From Sphingobacterium puteale (GTDB lineage: Bacteria > Bacteroidota > Bacteroidia > Sphingobacteriales > Sphingobacteriaceae): a DNA stretch of 64,000 nucleotides. Numbering within the stretch: position 1 is the first letter of the stretch; each line of letters begins with the position of its first letter. Below are positions 17,728 to 28,100 of the stretch, one piece after another. The notes below the pieces were generated by a model. That model saw only the letters and a program-made list of their open reading frames with translations, searched no databases and was not told where the DNA came from. A program made the position numbers and the translations under genes. The stretch lies in assembly GCF_003627955.1 (NCBI RefSeq), contig NZ_RBWS01000007.1, positions 124,001-188,000 on the forward strand, read 5' to 3'.

Positions 17728-19050
17728 TTACAAAGTTTTTATTACACGTGCTGTCGCTTCTAAGGTCCGGTCAATATCATCTTCCGTATGTGCAAAGGAA
17801 ATGCTTCCCTGCTTAATTGCAGCCGGGAAATTAAAGATCCCTTCTTTTATGAGATTTTTGCGGTAGCGGATATCCAGTTCGAAATCATGATTATCCAAAA
17901 TATCGTGAAAATTAAGCGGCGCATGATCCATAAAGTAAGTACAGAAGGCTGAGCCTTGACGAGCGACAAAAAATGGTATGCCTAATTTAGGAAATATTTC
18001 CTGATATCCCTGTTCCAAACGTGCGCCCAAATGTTCAACATGCTTATAGACTTGGTGCTCAGGACTAGAAAGTTTCTTCAATGTTGCAATTGCTGCAGCC
18101 GTAGTCAACGGAAAAGCATTGAATGTTCCCGCAATCATGACCCGCCGGGCTTTATCTGGATCAACAAAATAATCCATGTACTTTTTCTTTCCAGCTATTA
18201 CTCCCAAAGGATAACCATTCGCTACCGCCTTCCCAAAGGTGGAAAGATCTGGCTGAACACCACAAATGGATTGATAACCACCTAAAGCATGTCTAAATCC
18301 GGTCTTTACCTCATCAAAGATCAACAAGAAACCCTGCTCATCCGCGAGCTTACGAAGTCCTTCCAAGTATCCCGGTTGCGGCTTAACAATACCGATATTC
18401 TGTAAAATAGGTTCCAATAAAATACAGGCTACCGAATACTTCTGCAACACATAGCGAACACTATCCAGATCATTGTAATTGATGACATGTACCAAATCAG
18501 AGTGGTTTTTGGGAACCCCGGCACTCAGTGAGTCAAAGGGGTATTCACCGGGACTTTGATAAGATCCGATATCAGCTTTTTGGCTGATTACATTGCAGGC
18601 CACATCATTATGCCAACCATTGTATCCACCCTGCATGACGATGATATGATCGCGTCCCGTTACCGCACGGGCGATCCGAATCGCATGATAAGTAGCCTCG
18701 GATCCCGTTGTCGTGATCTGCACGCTCTCAGCATTGGGCACCGATGCACAAAACAGTTCCGCAAACTCCCCTTCCAATAAAGTGGGCCCTGCTCCCATCA
18801 GCACCTGCTGTTCCTGAAGCGTCTTCAATACCGCAGCATTGACATCCGGATCATTATGACCAAGAAAGGAAGCGGCAAATCCAGCCTGATAATCGATATA
18901 ACTATTTCCGTCGATATCCTCCACGTGGCTACCATTTCCCTTAACGAAGCAGATATTGGGATCCGACTTTCTGTTCAACGATACCACACCTCCTGGTATC
19001 CATTTTGCATTCTCGCGCAATATTGCGGCTGATCTTTCGTTTTCTTGCAT
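17728..19050 (-). CDS. class III PLP aminotransferase (GSA-aminomutase-like)
   Basis: 440 residues, fold-type I PLP enzyme similar to glutamate-1-semialdehyde 2,1-aminomutase. The PLP lysine is K274 in [10 protein letters not shown], with D246 in L-L-I-F-D-E-V contacting the ring nitrogen. The phosphate site is T-T-G-S-E-A-T (114-120), and the G-G-Y-N-G-W-H loop is present. It is first in the catabolic operon rather than near tetrapyrrole genes, so it is unlikely to be HemL. It probably moves or removes an amino group on the pathway compound. The start faces an operator pair in the region shared with the lactonase gene. Confidence 0.85.
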   Translation of the reverse strand: MQENERSAAILRENAKWIPGGVVSLNRKSDPNICFVKGNGSHVEDIDGNSYIDYQAGFAASFLGHNDPDVNAAVLKTLQEQQVLMGAGPTLLEGEFAELFCASVPNAESVQITTTGSEATYHAIRIARAVTGRDHIIVMQGGYNGWHNDVACNVISQKADIGSYQSPGEYPFDSLSAGVPKNHSDLVHVINYNDLDSVRYVLQKYSVACILLEPILQNIGIVKPQPGYLEGLRKLADEQGFLLIFDEVKTGFRHALGGYQSICGVQPDLSTFGKAVANGYPLGVIAGKKKYMDYFVDPDKARRVMIAGTFNAFPLTTAAAIATLKKLSSPEHQVYKHVEHLGARLEQGYQEIFPKLGIPFFVARQGSAFCTYFMDHAPLNFHDILDNHDFELDIRYRKNLIKEGIFNFPAAIKQGSISFAHTEDDIDRTLEATARVIKTL

Positions 19051-19129
19051 GCTTATTAAAAGTTTTGCTTTTATTGTTTTTATAATTGGAGCGACTGCTT
19101 CGTATCTAATCCGTGATACAGCAATCTTT

Positions 19130-19158
19130 TAAATATACGCTATTTTATGTATACCAAA
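19130..19158 (-). promoter_or_regulatory. promoter of the seven-gene catabolic operon
   Basis: On the minus strand TTTG (19155-19158), 17 bp or close to it, then TATATTTA (19130-19137), one mismatch from TAnnTTTG. The -33 element touches the first GTATAC core of the operator pair, so a bound repressor would block it. Confidence 0.5.
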
Positions 19159-19178
19159 TTACAATATTTTTGTATACA
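19148..19178. promoter_or_regulatory. operator pair (GTATAC cores 23 bp apart) for the FCD regulator
   Basis: Cores at 19149-19154 and 19172-19177, the second in TTTGTATACA. It lies between the divergent aminotransferase and lactonase genes. The same spacing recurs upstream of both SusC-containing operons. The E. coli UxuR/ExuR site also centres on GGTATACC (family knowledge). Confidence 0.72.
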
Positions 19179-19205
19179 TTTAAAATAAATTTTAAAATAA
19201 TTCAG

Positions 19206-20003
19206 ATGAACATACTTATTGACGGCCTACACTTTCCGGAAGGCCCCGCCTTTGATCAGCAAGGCACGATATGGCTGGTAGAAAAAGAAGCCGGCAACCT
19301 AATCCGTTACCGGGACAACAAGTACGATCGCATACAGGTTGACGGGCATCCCAACGGAATTGCCATTGCGCCAGATGGAACGGTCTGGTTCTGCGACGCT
19401 TTACAAAACAGCATCCGTAGGTATAATCCTGCCGACAGCAGTTGCGACACACTCTTGAATAAACTCGACGGCAAAGCATTAAAAATGCCCAACGATTTAT
19501 GTTTTGACAGCAACGGAAATCTGTTATTTACCTGTCCGGGGAGCGAATCGACAGATGGAACAGGCTATATCTGCTGCCTAAGGACCAATGGCATGGCGCA
19601 TGTCGTCCATCAGAATATGTACTATCCGAACGGACTAGCCTTTGCCCCCAACAGCAGCCAATTATATATTGCCGAAACAGGCAGTAAATGGATCTGGAAA
19701 ATGAACTGGAATGCCTTATCATGTCAAATGGATTCCATTGAAAAATTTGCACTTGCAGGTGGACAGATCGGACCCGATGGGCTCGCATTTGATGAGGAAG
19801 GCAATTTATTTGTTGCCATATATGGCTCAGGGCATATCCTCGCACTGGATCAAAGCGGCATAGCCACTGAAAAAATTCAAACAGCAGGACAAAACCCTAC
19901 CAACTGCGCTTTAGACCCATACGGAACGATGGGACTGATTATTACAGAAGCAGAAAAGGGTCAATTACTCCAACTGAATCATACAAAAAAGGGGATATTA
20001 TAA
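19206..20003 (+). CDS. SMP-30/gluconolactonase family lactonase
   Basis: 265 residues from the ATG at 19206. The frame is open back to 19113, but those codons would cover the operator and give an unlikely N-terminus. A six-bladed propeller is suggested by repeated units. Metal-site strings typical of SMP-30 lactonases are present: F-P-E-G-P near residue 9, M-P-N-D-L around 97, Y-P-N-G-L-A-F and G-P-D-G-L-A-F. No signal peptide is present, so it opens sugar lactones in the cytoplasm. It is divergent from the aminotransferase operon across a shared operator. Its last codons form part of the terminator shared with the regulator gene. Confidence 0.85.
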   Translation: MNILIDGLHFPEGPAFDQQGTIWLVEKEAGNLIRYRDNKYDRIQVDGHPNGIAIAPDGTVWFCDALQNSIRRYNPADSSCDTLLNKLDGKALKMPNDLCFDSNGNLLFTCPGSESTDGTGYICCLRTNGMAHVVHQNMYYPNGLAFAPNSSQLYIAETGSKWIWKMNWNALSCQMDSIEKFALAGGQIGPDGLAFDEEGNLFVAIYGSGHILALDQSGIATEKIQTAGQNPTNCALDPYGTMGLIITEAEKGQLLQLNHTKKGIL

Positions 20004-20014
20004 TATATATCCCC
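19985..20014 (-). terminator. terminator overlapping the lactonase stop codon
   Basis: GGGGATAT (19991-19998) pairs with ATATCCCC (20007-20014). On the minus strand the hairpin is followed by six T, so it ends the regulator transcript. On the plus strand a weaker T-rich tail could end the lactonase transcript. Confidence 0.65.
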
Positions 20015-20041
20015 TTGTCTTTCGTATATTCCAGCGAGACT

Positions 20042-20680
20042 TTACACAAGCTCCAAAGCTTCCTGCTCACCTCGATCGAGGTGATGCACCAACGTCTCAT
20101 AAGCCTTGTTCCAATCATTCGCTTTTAATGCATCCACAATTGCACGATGCTCTTGTTCGGTATCCAGATAATCCTCCATCTGCCCCAGAATGGCACCTAA
20201 TTTCATGTGAAATAAAGGAATATTGCTATTTTTATAAATAGCAATTAATCTGGAATTGCAAGTCCCTTCGATAATACGTTCATGAAAGCGCACATCAGCC
20301 TCACAGGCTCCACCATAATACCCTTTGCTCACCATATCCGAAAAGTCATTGCAGATCAATTCCAAATCATCAATCAGTTCCTTATTCTTTTTTGAAAACA
20401 AAATCTTTAAAGCACCGACTTCAAGCAATTCACGCAGCTCACGGATATCCCGCACATCCTCGACGGTCATCTTTTTCACAAAACAACCTCCTTTTTCACC
20501 GAACTCCACCAGACTCTCTCCCGCCAAACGCATAAAGGCTTCACGAACAGCTACCCTGCTTACAGCCAACTTATCAGCCCAGGCACTTTCAACCAACCGC
20601 GCCCCACCGGCGAGCTGACTTGATAAAATCTTCTTGCGGACTTCCAAATAAACTTTGTTGGCAAGCGAATCCTCTTTCAT
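20042..20680 (-). CDS. GntR family repressor, FCD subfamily (UxuR/LgoR-like)
   Basis: 212 residues. The N-terminal winged helix (about 1-75) contains LAVSRVAVREAFMRLAGE, the GntR recognition region. The C-terminal FCD domain (about 85-205) has the acid-histidine metal or ligand site: D and H in A-D-V-R-F-H, H in T-E-Q-E-H-R, and H in V-H-H-L. FCD regulators respond to organic and sugar acids, UxuR and ExuR to hexuronates. Its own promoter and three others nearby share GTATAC-type operators, so it probably represses the 10.5-38.1 kb regulon and itself. The inducer is unknown. Confidence 0.87.
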   Translation of the reverse strand: MKEDSLANKVYLEVRKKILSSQLAGGARLVESAWADKLAVSRVAVREAFMRLAGESLVEFGEKGGCFVKKMTVEDVRDIRELRELLEVGALKILFSKKNKELIDDLELICNDFSDMVSKGYYGGACEADVRFHERIIEGTCNSRLIAIYKNSNIPLFHMKLGAILGQMEDYLDTEQEHRAIVDALKANDWNKAYETLVHHLDRGEQEALELV

Positions 20681-20713
20681 ATTGTATACAATTTTCTACA
20701 AAAATAAGAATAC
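20681..20713 (-). promoter_or_regulatory. autoregulatory operator pair and -7 element of the GntR gene
   Basis: A perfect 12-bp palindrome ATTGTATACAAT (20681-20692) abuts the start codon. A second core, GAATAC, lies at 20708-20713, 24 bp away. Between them on the minus strand is TATTTTTG (20699-20706), a perfect TAnnTTTG. No clear -33 was found. Confidence 0.7.
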
Positions 20714-20750
20714 AAAATCATTTAAAAAATTTAAACAATATATTCCTTTA

Positions 20751-23474
20751 CTAAAACACCCCCTCGCGGGCACCATACTGTCTCCCCGGTGACAAATAGA
20801 ATAGCTCTGCCTTAGATTTCCAACTGGTCGTATGATTCCCTTTGAGGATATTTATATTAAAGCTACTATTTTTCGATGGATTTTTCACATTCCAGAAACC
20901 ATCTTTCAGACCCACGACAATCACTTCGTACTCCTGATCTGCAGGAACAGCGATTTCAACTGTCTTATCGATATATCGATCGGGTTTGGCGATAACAAGC
21001 ACGCGGTCTGCAATCCGAATCAGGTAATAATCCTCCTTTTCCTCGTAATTCACCTGTAATTTTGCTTCGGCACTTTCCACCATTTGAAAAACCGTCGCAT
21101 AGCTCACCTGCGTACTTTTAGCTTTTGGGCTAACCAAAACCCGCGCACCCCGCGCCTCAGGCCAAGGCGATTTCACCTGATACAGGTCCCCAAATACAAA
21201 AGCCGTGGAATCACCGGCATAAACGTTCACCTCCCGATCGACCACCGCAGGCTTAAACATATCGACATAGGTCGTCCCGCCCACATTCTTAAACTGACTA
21301 TTCAAAACAAACCCTGCTCCATTAACGACCGGTTTATTCAGCGTATTAATCTGCCAGTAGGGCTGAAATTCGCTATTATTGGTTTTCAATTCATCCAATA
21401 ACACAATAGCAGCAGGCACATCTTTTCGTTTCAGATTCAAAAACAGAAAACTCTTTGCATACGACTTTACTTTGGAGGAATAGGCCGCGGTAAGGTCTGC
21501 ATTAAAGTAACTGTAAGCAGGCTGGATAGGATCCGTACCAAATGCCGAAGCCCTGATTTCCCCGGTATGGTACCAAGAATCGCCGAGCACTTCCGCTACG
21601 GTACGCGGAAAGCGCTGACTAAAGCGCGTCCCACCATCATTAGTTTTGGTCCGGAATAAAAGCGGTTCAGCAGGATCGCGAACCAATAGCATACTGTGCG
21701 CCGCGGAGCGCTTATTAAAATTAAAGTCATAAGGTGATCCATAAGAAAGATATAACCCCAGATCACCCACCTGAATACCATGATGATAAATCTGTAAGGC
21801 ACCGGCATCCGCATGTTGATGATTTCCAAAATGATAACCACCACCTTTTATCTCCGCAACGACATCCTTACTTGTCTTCTCCTCACTCCATCCTGTCCGG
21901 GCAACCATAGCCCCCAAAATAGGCCCAAAATCTTTGGTCAGCGGCAGCTTTGAGCGATCGAAATCCGCTTTGAGCTTCGGATCATTTAACAACAGAAACA
22001 GCACTGGATTATCAGGCAAACCACCCTGTTTCAAAAATTCGGCCTTGATCATTGCATTTCCCGAATAAGCGTAACAAAGAAGCATTGTCTGAGGGTTCTT
22101 CCAATAAAAATCATCACTGGAATTATATTTCACATTAAACATATCGCCATCACGCAGCATTTTCCCGTCGGGTGTACGCATGTACAACCAATAATAGGGC
22201 ATATTCTTGATGTTATCATCAAATACGGGATAACCCAGCATACGATAATACAACCAGGCAGCATGCATCTCCCAGCCAAAACGATAACCACCATAGTCAA
22301 CCCCCTGGTTGTGCCGTGGAGACTGATATTCAAACTTACGCATCGGCACAAGCTGCTCCAGCACGCTATAAGCAACATATTTATAGGGCTCAGGATCTTC
22401 ATCATATACAGCCAAACTCCAAGACAGCATATCCCGGCAGATCTGTGCTTCATTACCATGGCCGTTTATAATACTTTCCAGTCCGTAAAATGGCGGCCAG
22501 CCCACCTCCATATCCATGACCAATCGCTTAAAGTCCTTCCGCATTTGATTCTTAACAGCAGCATTCATCAGTGGATAACACCAATCGTAGACCAGTGCCC
22601 CCGTATAGATTGCCCGTCCCAATTCACGGGTAATATCACCATGTGTCACATTCCCAAATTCCAGAACTGACAAATAACGCGAAGCAAGATCCACAGCTTC
22701 TCGCCCAATCCGTTCATTCTGTGTCATGAGGTAGTAAAATGCTTTCTGCTCAATAACATGCTCCAGCCTTTCATTATAAAACATTTCCTGATGCTCATTG
22801 GTCGGAAAAGTATAAGGCGCTAAAGCCGCAACTTCCACTTTAGCCCATGCCGAACCATGCTCTTCAGACAAGAGCCGTTCTCGGACAATAGGTAAACTTT
22901 CTTTATTTACCCACAACCTTGGCCTTTCTTGCGGGGGCGTAATTTTAGGCTGATAATGCACAGCTGCTAAAGGTGCCGCAGGCGGAACATAAGGTCTGAC
23001 GCGCAACCCCAGCAGCATTAAATTTGCAGGTAGCCAGATTTTCAATTTTTCCGATGCGTTCAGCAACTCAAATTTTCCAAGCTCCTGATGCCCCCCTTTC
23101 AGATTATCATACACAATACGTTTTGTCACCCGCTGTCCACCCAGTTGAAAATAGGCAACTTTTGTCATTAAACCTGTTTCATCTTCTTGTTTTAGCCGCT
23201 CCAGATCCTGAGGTCGAGCATCCGACTCCAGCACATACCAGCCCGCCTGTGGCACCTTAACCGCTACTTCAATATCTGCCAAACGATCAGGGTAACCAGC
23301 AACGGGAACGGTTTTCAATACCAGCCCCCGCTCGCTTCCTCCCTTTGATCTTTCATAAAAGGCGGTCTTTTTATTTAAGTCACCCCGACTCAAGTCAACC
23401 AGAATTTCTTTTTGCTGCGCGGACGAAACTGACGTCAACACCAACACCAAAAACAACGAAAAATATATCTTCAT
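20751..23474 (-). CDS. heparinase II/III-like polysaccharide lyase
   Basis: 907 residues from the ATG at 23474, which starts a clear signal peptide ending V-S-S-A-Q; the frame extends five codons to a TTG that I reject. An unassigned beta-rich N-terminal part (to about 190) is followed by an alpha-toroid (about 200-490, with helices around FYYLMTQNERIGREAVDLAS) and a heparinase II/III-like beta domain. The latter holds the catalytic-type string GGYHFGNHQHADAGALQIYHHG at about residue 555. Lyases of this fold cut uronate-containing chains by beta-elimination. It is the third gene after SusC and SusD (55-bp gap). The exact PL family is uncertain (PL12, PL15 or PL21 type). Confidence 0.8.
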   Translation of the reverse strand: MKIYFSLFLVLVLTSVSSAQQKEILVDLSRGDLNKKTAFYERSKGGSERGLVLKTVPVAGYPDRLADIEVAVKVPQAGWYVLESDARPQDLERLKQEDETGLMTKVAYFQLGGQRVTKRIVYDNLKGGHQELGKFELLNASEKLKIWLPANLMLLGLRVRPYVPPAAPLAAVHYQPKITPPQERPRLWVNKESLPIVRERLLSEEHGSAWAKVEVAALAPYTFPTNEHQEMFYNERLEHVIEQKAFYYLMTQNERIGREAVDLASRYLSVLEFGNVTHGDITRELGRAIYTGALVYDWCYPLMNAAVKNQMRKDFKRLVMDMEVGWPPFYGLESIINGHGNEAQICRDMLSWSLAVYDEDPEPYKYVAYSVLEQLVPMRKFEYQSPRHNQGVDYGGYRFGWEMHAAWLYYRMLGYPVFDDNIKNMPYYWLYMRTPDGKMLRDGDMFNVKYNSSDDFYWKNPQTMLLCYAYSGNAMIKAEFLKQGGLPDNPVLFLLLNDPKLKADFDRSKLPLTKDFGPILGAMVARTGWSEEKTSKDVVAEIKGGGYHFGNHQHADAGALQIYHHGIQVGDLGLYLSYGSPYDFNFNKRSAAHSMLLVRDPAEPLLFRTKTNDGGTRFSQRFPRTVAEVLGDSWYHTGEIRASAFGTDPIQPAYSYFNADLTAAYSSKVKSYAKSFLFLNLKRKDVPAAIVLLDELKTNNSEFQPYWQINTLNKPVVNGAGFVLNSQFKNVGGTTYVDMFKPAVVDREVNVYAGDSTAFVFGDLYQVKSPWPEARGARVLVSPKAKSTQVSYATVFQMVESAEAKLQVNYEEKEDYYLIRIADRVLVIAKPDRYIDKTVEIAVPADQEYEVIVVGLKDGFWNVKNPSKNSSFNINILKGNHTTSWKSKAELFYLSPGRQYGAREGVF

Positions 23475-23529
23475 CAAACTTATCACCAATGATACAATAC
23501 AACTATTTAGCCAAACCGGCGGAAGTATT

Positions 23530-25149
23530 TTACTCCCAGCCCGGATTTTGTGTCAAATTTGGATTCACATCCCTTTCTGCCTGCGGAATAGGCCACAGAT
23601 AATAATGGTCCGGAAACCCCCGCTGTCTGATCTGAGTCCCGTTAAAATCTGTCATCCAAACTTTATCCACAACATCTTTTGCGATCTTCCATCGCCGGAT
23701 ATCCGAATACCGTTGTCCCTCACCAGCTAGCTCCACCATGCGTTCGTGACGTATTTTTTCACGCATAATTTCCTTACTCAAGCCAGCAGGCAGATCAGGC
23801 ATTTTAACTCGTTTACGAACCGCATTCACCGCATCATAAACCGTTTGATCAGGCGCACCCAAAGCCTCATTCTTTGCTTCGGCATACATCAGCAGCACGT
23901 CTGCCAGGCGAATCAAAGGAAAATTTTGCGGCATATTATCCTGAAGCGTATAAACAGAACCTGTCTCCACAAATTTGCGCCATGCATAACTGCCATTTGT
24001 CCACACAGGCACATAGGCATTCGGATCGGTGTTTGCTACCGGAAACTTATACAGATAAGTCACACCACCACGCCCCACGAAAGTCGACCACGGCACAACG
24101 ACAGACTGTTGTAGACGCGGATCACGTTTCTCAAAAAGCTTACGCACCGAAACCTCATCTTTCCAGTCCTCCACACTATTGGGGTTAAAAGGCTCCCCTT
24201 TTGCATTGGTATAATTCGCAAAATCAAAAGCCGTCCCATCTTCCATATCAAAAGCATTGACAAGCTGAGGCGTGGGCCTTGTCCTTTGGGACCCTGTCGT
24301 CGCACCCCGCGCATTTCCGTAATTACGATCGGTCGCTATACCATGTCCCTGCTCAGCAATATATTGCACATCAAAGATCACTTCACTATTGTTATTGCCA
24401 GCAACCCGAAACAAAGTATGGAAATCAGCAAGCAACTTGCGGTCACTTTTATCCATCAGCTCCTTAAAATCAGCAGCAGCTTTTGCATATTCCTTCGCCC
24501 AAAGATGTGCTTTGCCCCGCATGGCAAGGGCAGCCCATTTGGTCACGCGCCCCTTATTTGAGGCATCATAAGTATCCGGCAATGCCTCATAAGCTTCGGT
24601 CATGTCTTTGACTATAAACTCATACACTTCTTTCTCTGTATTTCGGGGCTCATAAGATTCATCCACATTAATAGGACTGTCATACAAAGGAACTCCACCG
24701 AAATAATCCCATAATTTAAAATAAAAATACCCCCGGAAAAACTTCGCCTCACCCATACTCCGTCTTTTTATAGCTTCACTCATTGTGATGGCAGGAATAT
24801 TCTTCAGGGCCGTATTTGCACGATATACTCCTTTAAAAAATATTCCCCAGGAGGTCAGGTAAAAACCTGCATTGGCGGGAAAAACACCCGTTGTCAATCC
24901 CGTTGCAAAAGACTGATAGGATATGTCGGTAAAATCATCCATCATCCCATAAATTACGATACTATTGGTAAATTCCCTATTGGCATGGTAAAGGGTATTC
25001 ACCCCCATGACAGCATCTTGCTCAGACTTCCAAAAACTCTCCTCCGAGAGACCGACCAATGAATTCCGGTCCAAAAAATCACTACAAGAACTCAGTAGTG
25101 CCAATGCAAGTGATGATGCAATTATTATTTTGTTAAATTTCTTAATCAT
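23530..25149 (-). CDS. SusD-like outer-membrane glycan-binding lipoprotein
   Basis: About 539 residues. The ATG at 25149 gives MIKKFNKIIIASS, a hydrophobic stretch and lipobox L-S-S-C at about residues 19-22. It lies 11 bp after the SusC stop, whereas the more upstream ATG (25191) would overlap SusC by 31 bp. SusD features are the tetratricopeptide-like helices, GEAKFFRGYFYFKLWDYFGGVPLYDSP, and the C-terminal RHERMVELAGEGQRYSDIRRW followed by LWPIPQAERDVNPNLTQNPGW. It caps the neighbouring SusC transporter at the cell surface and binds its ligand. Confidence 0.93.
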   Translation of the reverse strand: MIKKFNKIIIASSLALALLSSCSDFLDRNSLVGLSEESFWKSEQDAVMGVNTLYHANREFTNSIVIYGMMDDFTDISYQSFATGLTTGVFPANAGFYLTSWGIFFKGVYRANTALKNIPAITMSEAIKRRSMGEAKFFRGYFYFKLWDYFGGVPLYDSPINVDESYEPRNTEKEVYEFIVKDMTEAYEALPDTYDASNKGRVTKWAALAMRGKAHLWAKEYAKAAADFKELMDKSDRKLLADFHTLFRVAGNNNSEVIFDVQYIAEQGHGIATDRNYGNARGATTGSQRTRPTPQLVNAFDMEDGTAFDFANYTNAKGEPFNPNSVEDWKDEVSVRKLFEKRDPRLQQSVVVPWSTFVGRGGVTYLYKFPVANTDPNAYVPVWTNGSYAWRKFVETGSVYTLQDNMPQNFPLIRLADVLLMYAEAKNEALGAPDQTVYDAVNAVRKRVKMPDLPAGLSKEIMREKIRHERMVELAGEGQRYSDIRRWKIAKDVVDKVWMTDFNGTQIRQRGFPDHYYLWPIPQAERDVNPNLTQNPGWE

Positions 25150-25160
25150 GGCTTTTCGTC

Positions 25161-28100
25161 TTAAAATGTTACATTTAAACCAACTACCCATTGTTTCATT
25201 AAGGGATAAGAGACACTGGCGTTTTCTGGATTATAACCTTTAAACTTTGTGAATGTAAAGTAATTCTCCAGATTAGCGAATACGCGCAATCTATCCACTT
25301 TAAATTTCGCCGAAGCCTCTTTTGGCAGCGCATAACCCAGCTGTAGCGATTTTATTCTCAAAAACGAGGTATTCTGCAGCCAGTAGTCACTGTATACGGT
25401 ATTTAAAGCACTGCCTGAAGTACGCAATCGCGGATATTCGGTAGAATGGTTTTCAGGTGTCCAGCGATTTAATATTTCCGCATTCTGCAAGAAACCTTCA
25501 TTGATGTTGAAGGTATTAAAACCATCATTACCCCAATATTGCTTCACACCACCAACACCCTGGGCAACGACGTTCAGATCAAAACCTTTGTAACCCGCAT
25601 TCACACTCAGTCCGTAGGTAACTTTAGGCAATCCTGAGTAATTCTTGACAACCCTATCCTCCTCGTTGAAGACTTTATCACCGTTCACATCTTTGTACAA
25701 CATATCCCCCGGCTTAGGCTCCCCACCCACATACGTCCCAAAAGTATAACCATCTGCCTTCAATTGATCAATTTCACTTTGATCCTGTATAATCCGATCA
25801 AATTCAAGCATATAAAAACTATTGAAAGGCTTTCCTTCCATCGTAATATAACTTTCATTGATTGATCTATTGCCGTTGAACTTAATCACTTTATTATTCA
25901 GGAAGGACAGGTTACCATTCAGACCATAAGACCAATCTGCACCTATTTTCCCAAAATACCCAAGCTGAAGATCAACTCCTCTATTACGCATCTCGGCAAT
26001 ATTCTGCCAAGGCGGCGAGAAGTTACCCATAACCATCGGAATAGGAATCTTCGTCAGGATATCTGAGGTGTTACGATCAAAATATTCTGCGCTAAAATTC
26101 AACCTGTTATTTAATAAGGCAAGATCCAAACCGATATTAGCGATCGTTGTCGTTTCCCACTTAATTTTGCTGTTCGCAATTTCCTTTGGCGCCACCCCTT
26201 GCTTCAACTGACCACCGAATGGATACAGATAGGAACCGTATACGACTTGATAAGTATAATCGCCGATTCTATTATTCCCCAATCTGCCCCATGAACCACG
26301 AATTTTAATTTCATCAAATACAGCTTTCAAAGGCTGGGCAAACTCTTCCTCCGTTACACGCCAGCCCGCTGAAAAGGATGGAAAGAAACCCCATCTATTC
26401 TCCTTTGCAAATCGGGAAGAACCGTCATAGCGTGCATTTGCTTCAAATAAATATTTCCCTTTAAAATCATAATTCAAACGGCCAAAATAAGACTGGAGAG
26501 CATCATCTGTTCCGGAACCATTAATCGCTTCAAGGTTTGCCCCCGCATCCAGAATATAGATCGCATCATCCCCCAATATATCATTCTTTTTTGCATCAAA
26601 TTTGTCCATACGGTTATACTGCTGATCAAAACCCAGCAATACCGCCAAATGATGATTTTCCGCAATTGTTTCACGGTACCGCAACAAGGTATTCAGCACT
26701 GTTGTATAATTACGGATGCTACCATTGAACAAACTACTTACGCTTGGCTTTTTTTGATATTCCAATCCAGTCTGTAAGTTCCACAAGGCGTAAGGCCGCA
26801 CATATTCCCAATTCCGGTTATTATTGTAATTAAAACCAAAACTACTTTCCCACTCCAGATTTTCCATAAAATTCACGACACTAAAAAACTTAAGCCCAAG
26901 CTTTTGCCTTTCGTAGTCACCCCGAATATTATCTACATAAGCTCTTGGATTAGCCCCCTGAGGCAGCCCGGGGAACATCTCCCCTCCATAACGGCCGTCC
27001 TCATACCGTGGCACGACCCCCGGCGTCGTATTACGTATCGCTCCAAAAAAGCTATTCACATCCAGAGGCTGCCGGTTTGACCAGGTACCAAAAACATTTC
27101 CGCCCAACGTCAAGATATTCTTGATCTTCGTATCGGCATTGATCCGAAAATCATATTTTTTGTAACCAGAATTATCCACTACTCCTTTATTATCCAGAAA
27201 ACCCAAAGACATGGCAAAGTTTCCTTTTTTTCCGCCGCCACGAACAGCCAGCGTATGCTCAGTTAACGGCGAGGTATTCAGCATTTCCTTGTACCAATCT
27301 GTATTTGGATATAACGGATTACCCGCTGCCGACTCCTTTCTCCAGGTATCAATTAACTCAGCACTATATTTTTCGCGCCCTTCCGACTCATTAACAAGCT
27401 CCATATGAGTTGCCATATCGGTTATAAAATCAATATTTTTAGCCACTTGCTGGCGCCCGAAGTACCCATTATAGGTCACTGTAAAGTCTTCTCCCTTTCC
27501 GCGCTTGGTAGTGACCAATATAACACCATTCGCAGCCCGGGAACCATATATTGCAGCCGATGACGCATCCTTCAAAACAGATATGCTTTCCACATCATTG
27601 GGATTGACATCATTCAACGCACCGGGCACCCCGTCAATGACAACCAAAGGAGACGCATCATTCATTGTCCCCTTACCACGAATCAACAGATCAAATCCTT
27701 CCGCACCGGGACTACCGGAGGTCTGCGCAATATTAAGTCCGGAAGCCTTACCTACCAATGCGGAAGCCAAATTCATATTTGGCCGGCTCACCGTTGACTC
27801 ATCAAACCTAACACTGGAAACAGACCCCGTAAGGGTCTCTTTCTTCTGCTTACCATAACCGACGACAACGACTTCATCAAGGGTACTTTCATTCGTTTCA
27901 AGCACCACAGCCTGCACATCCCTTGCCGAGGCGACCTTTGTACTAAAACCGATCAGACGAAACTGAATCTGATCCGAAGAAGATCCGTTCACTTTGAACC
28001 GCCCCTCCTGATCTGTCACTGTAACAGAGGAATTTTTAAGGTTGCGCACCTCCACCCCGGCCAATGGCTGACCTTTTGCATCGAGCACTTGCCCAACGAT

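Noticed and set aside
19113..19205. Upstream ATG at 19113 for the lactonase
   Set aside because: It would make the operator pair coding and add an unlike, hydrophobic 31-residue extension; the family starts near the ATG at 19206.
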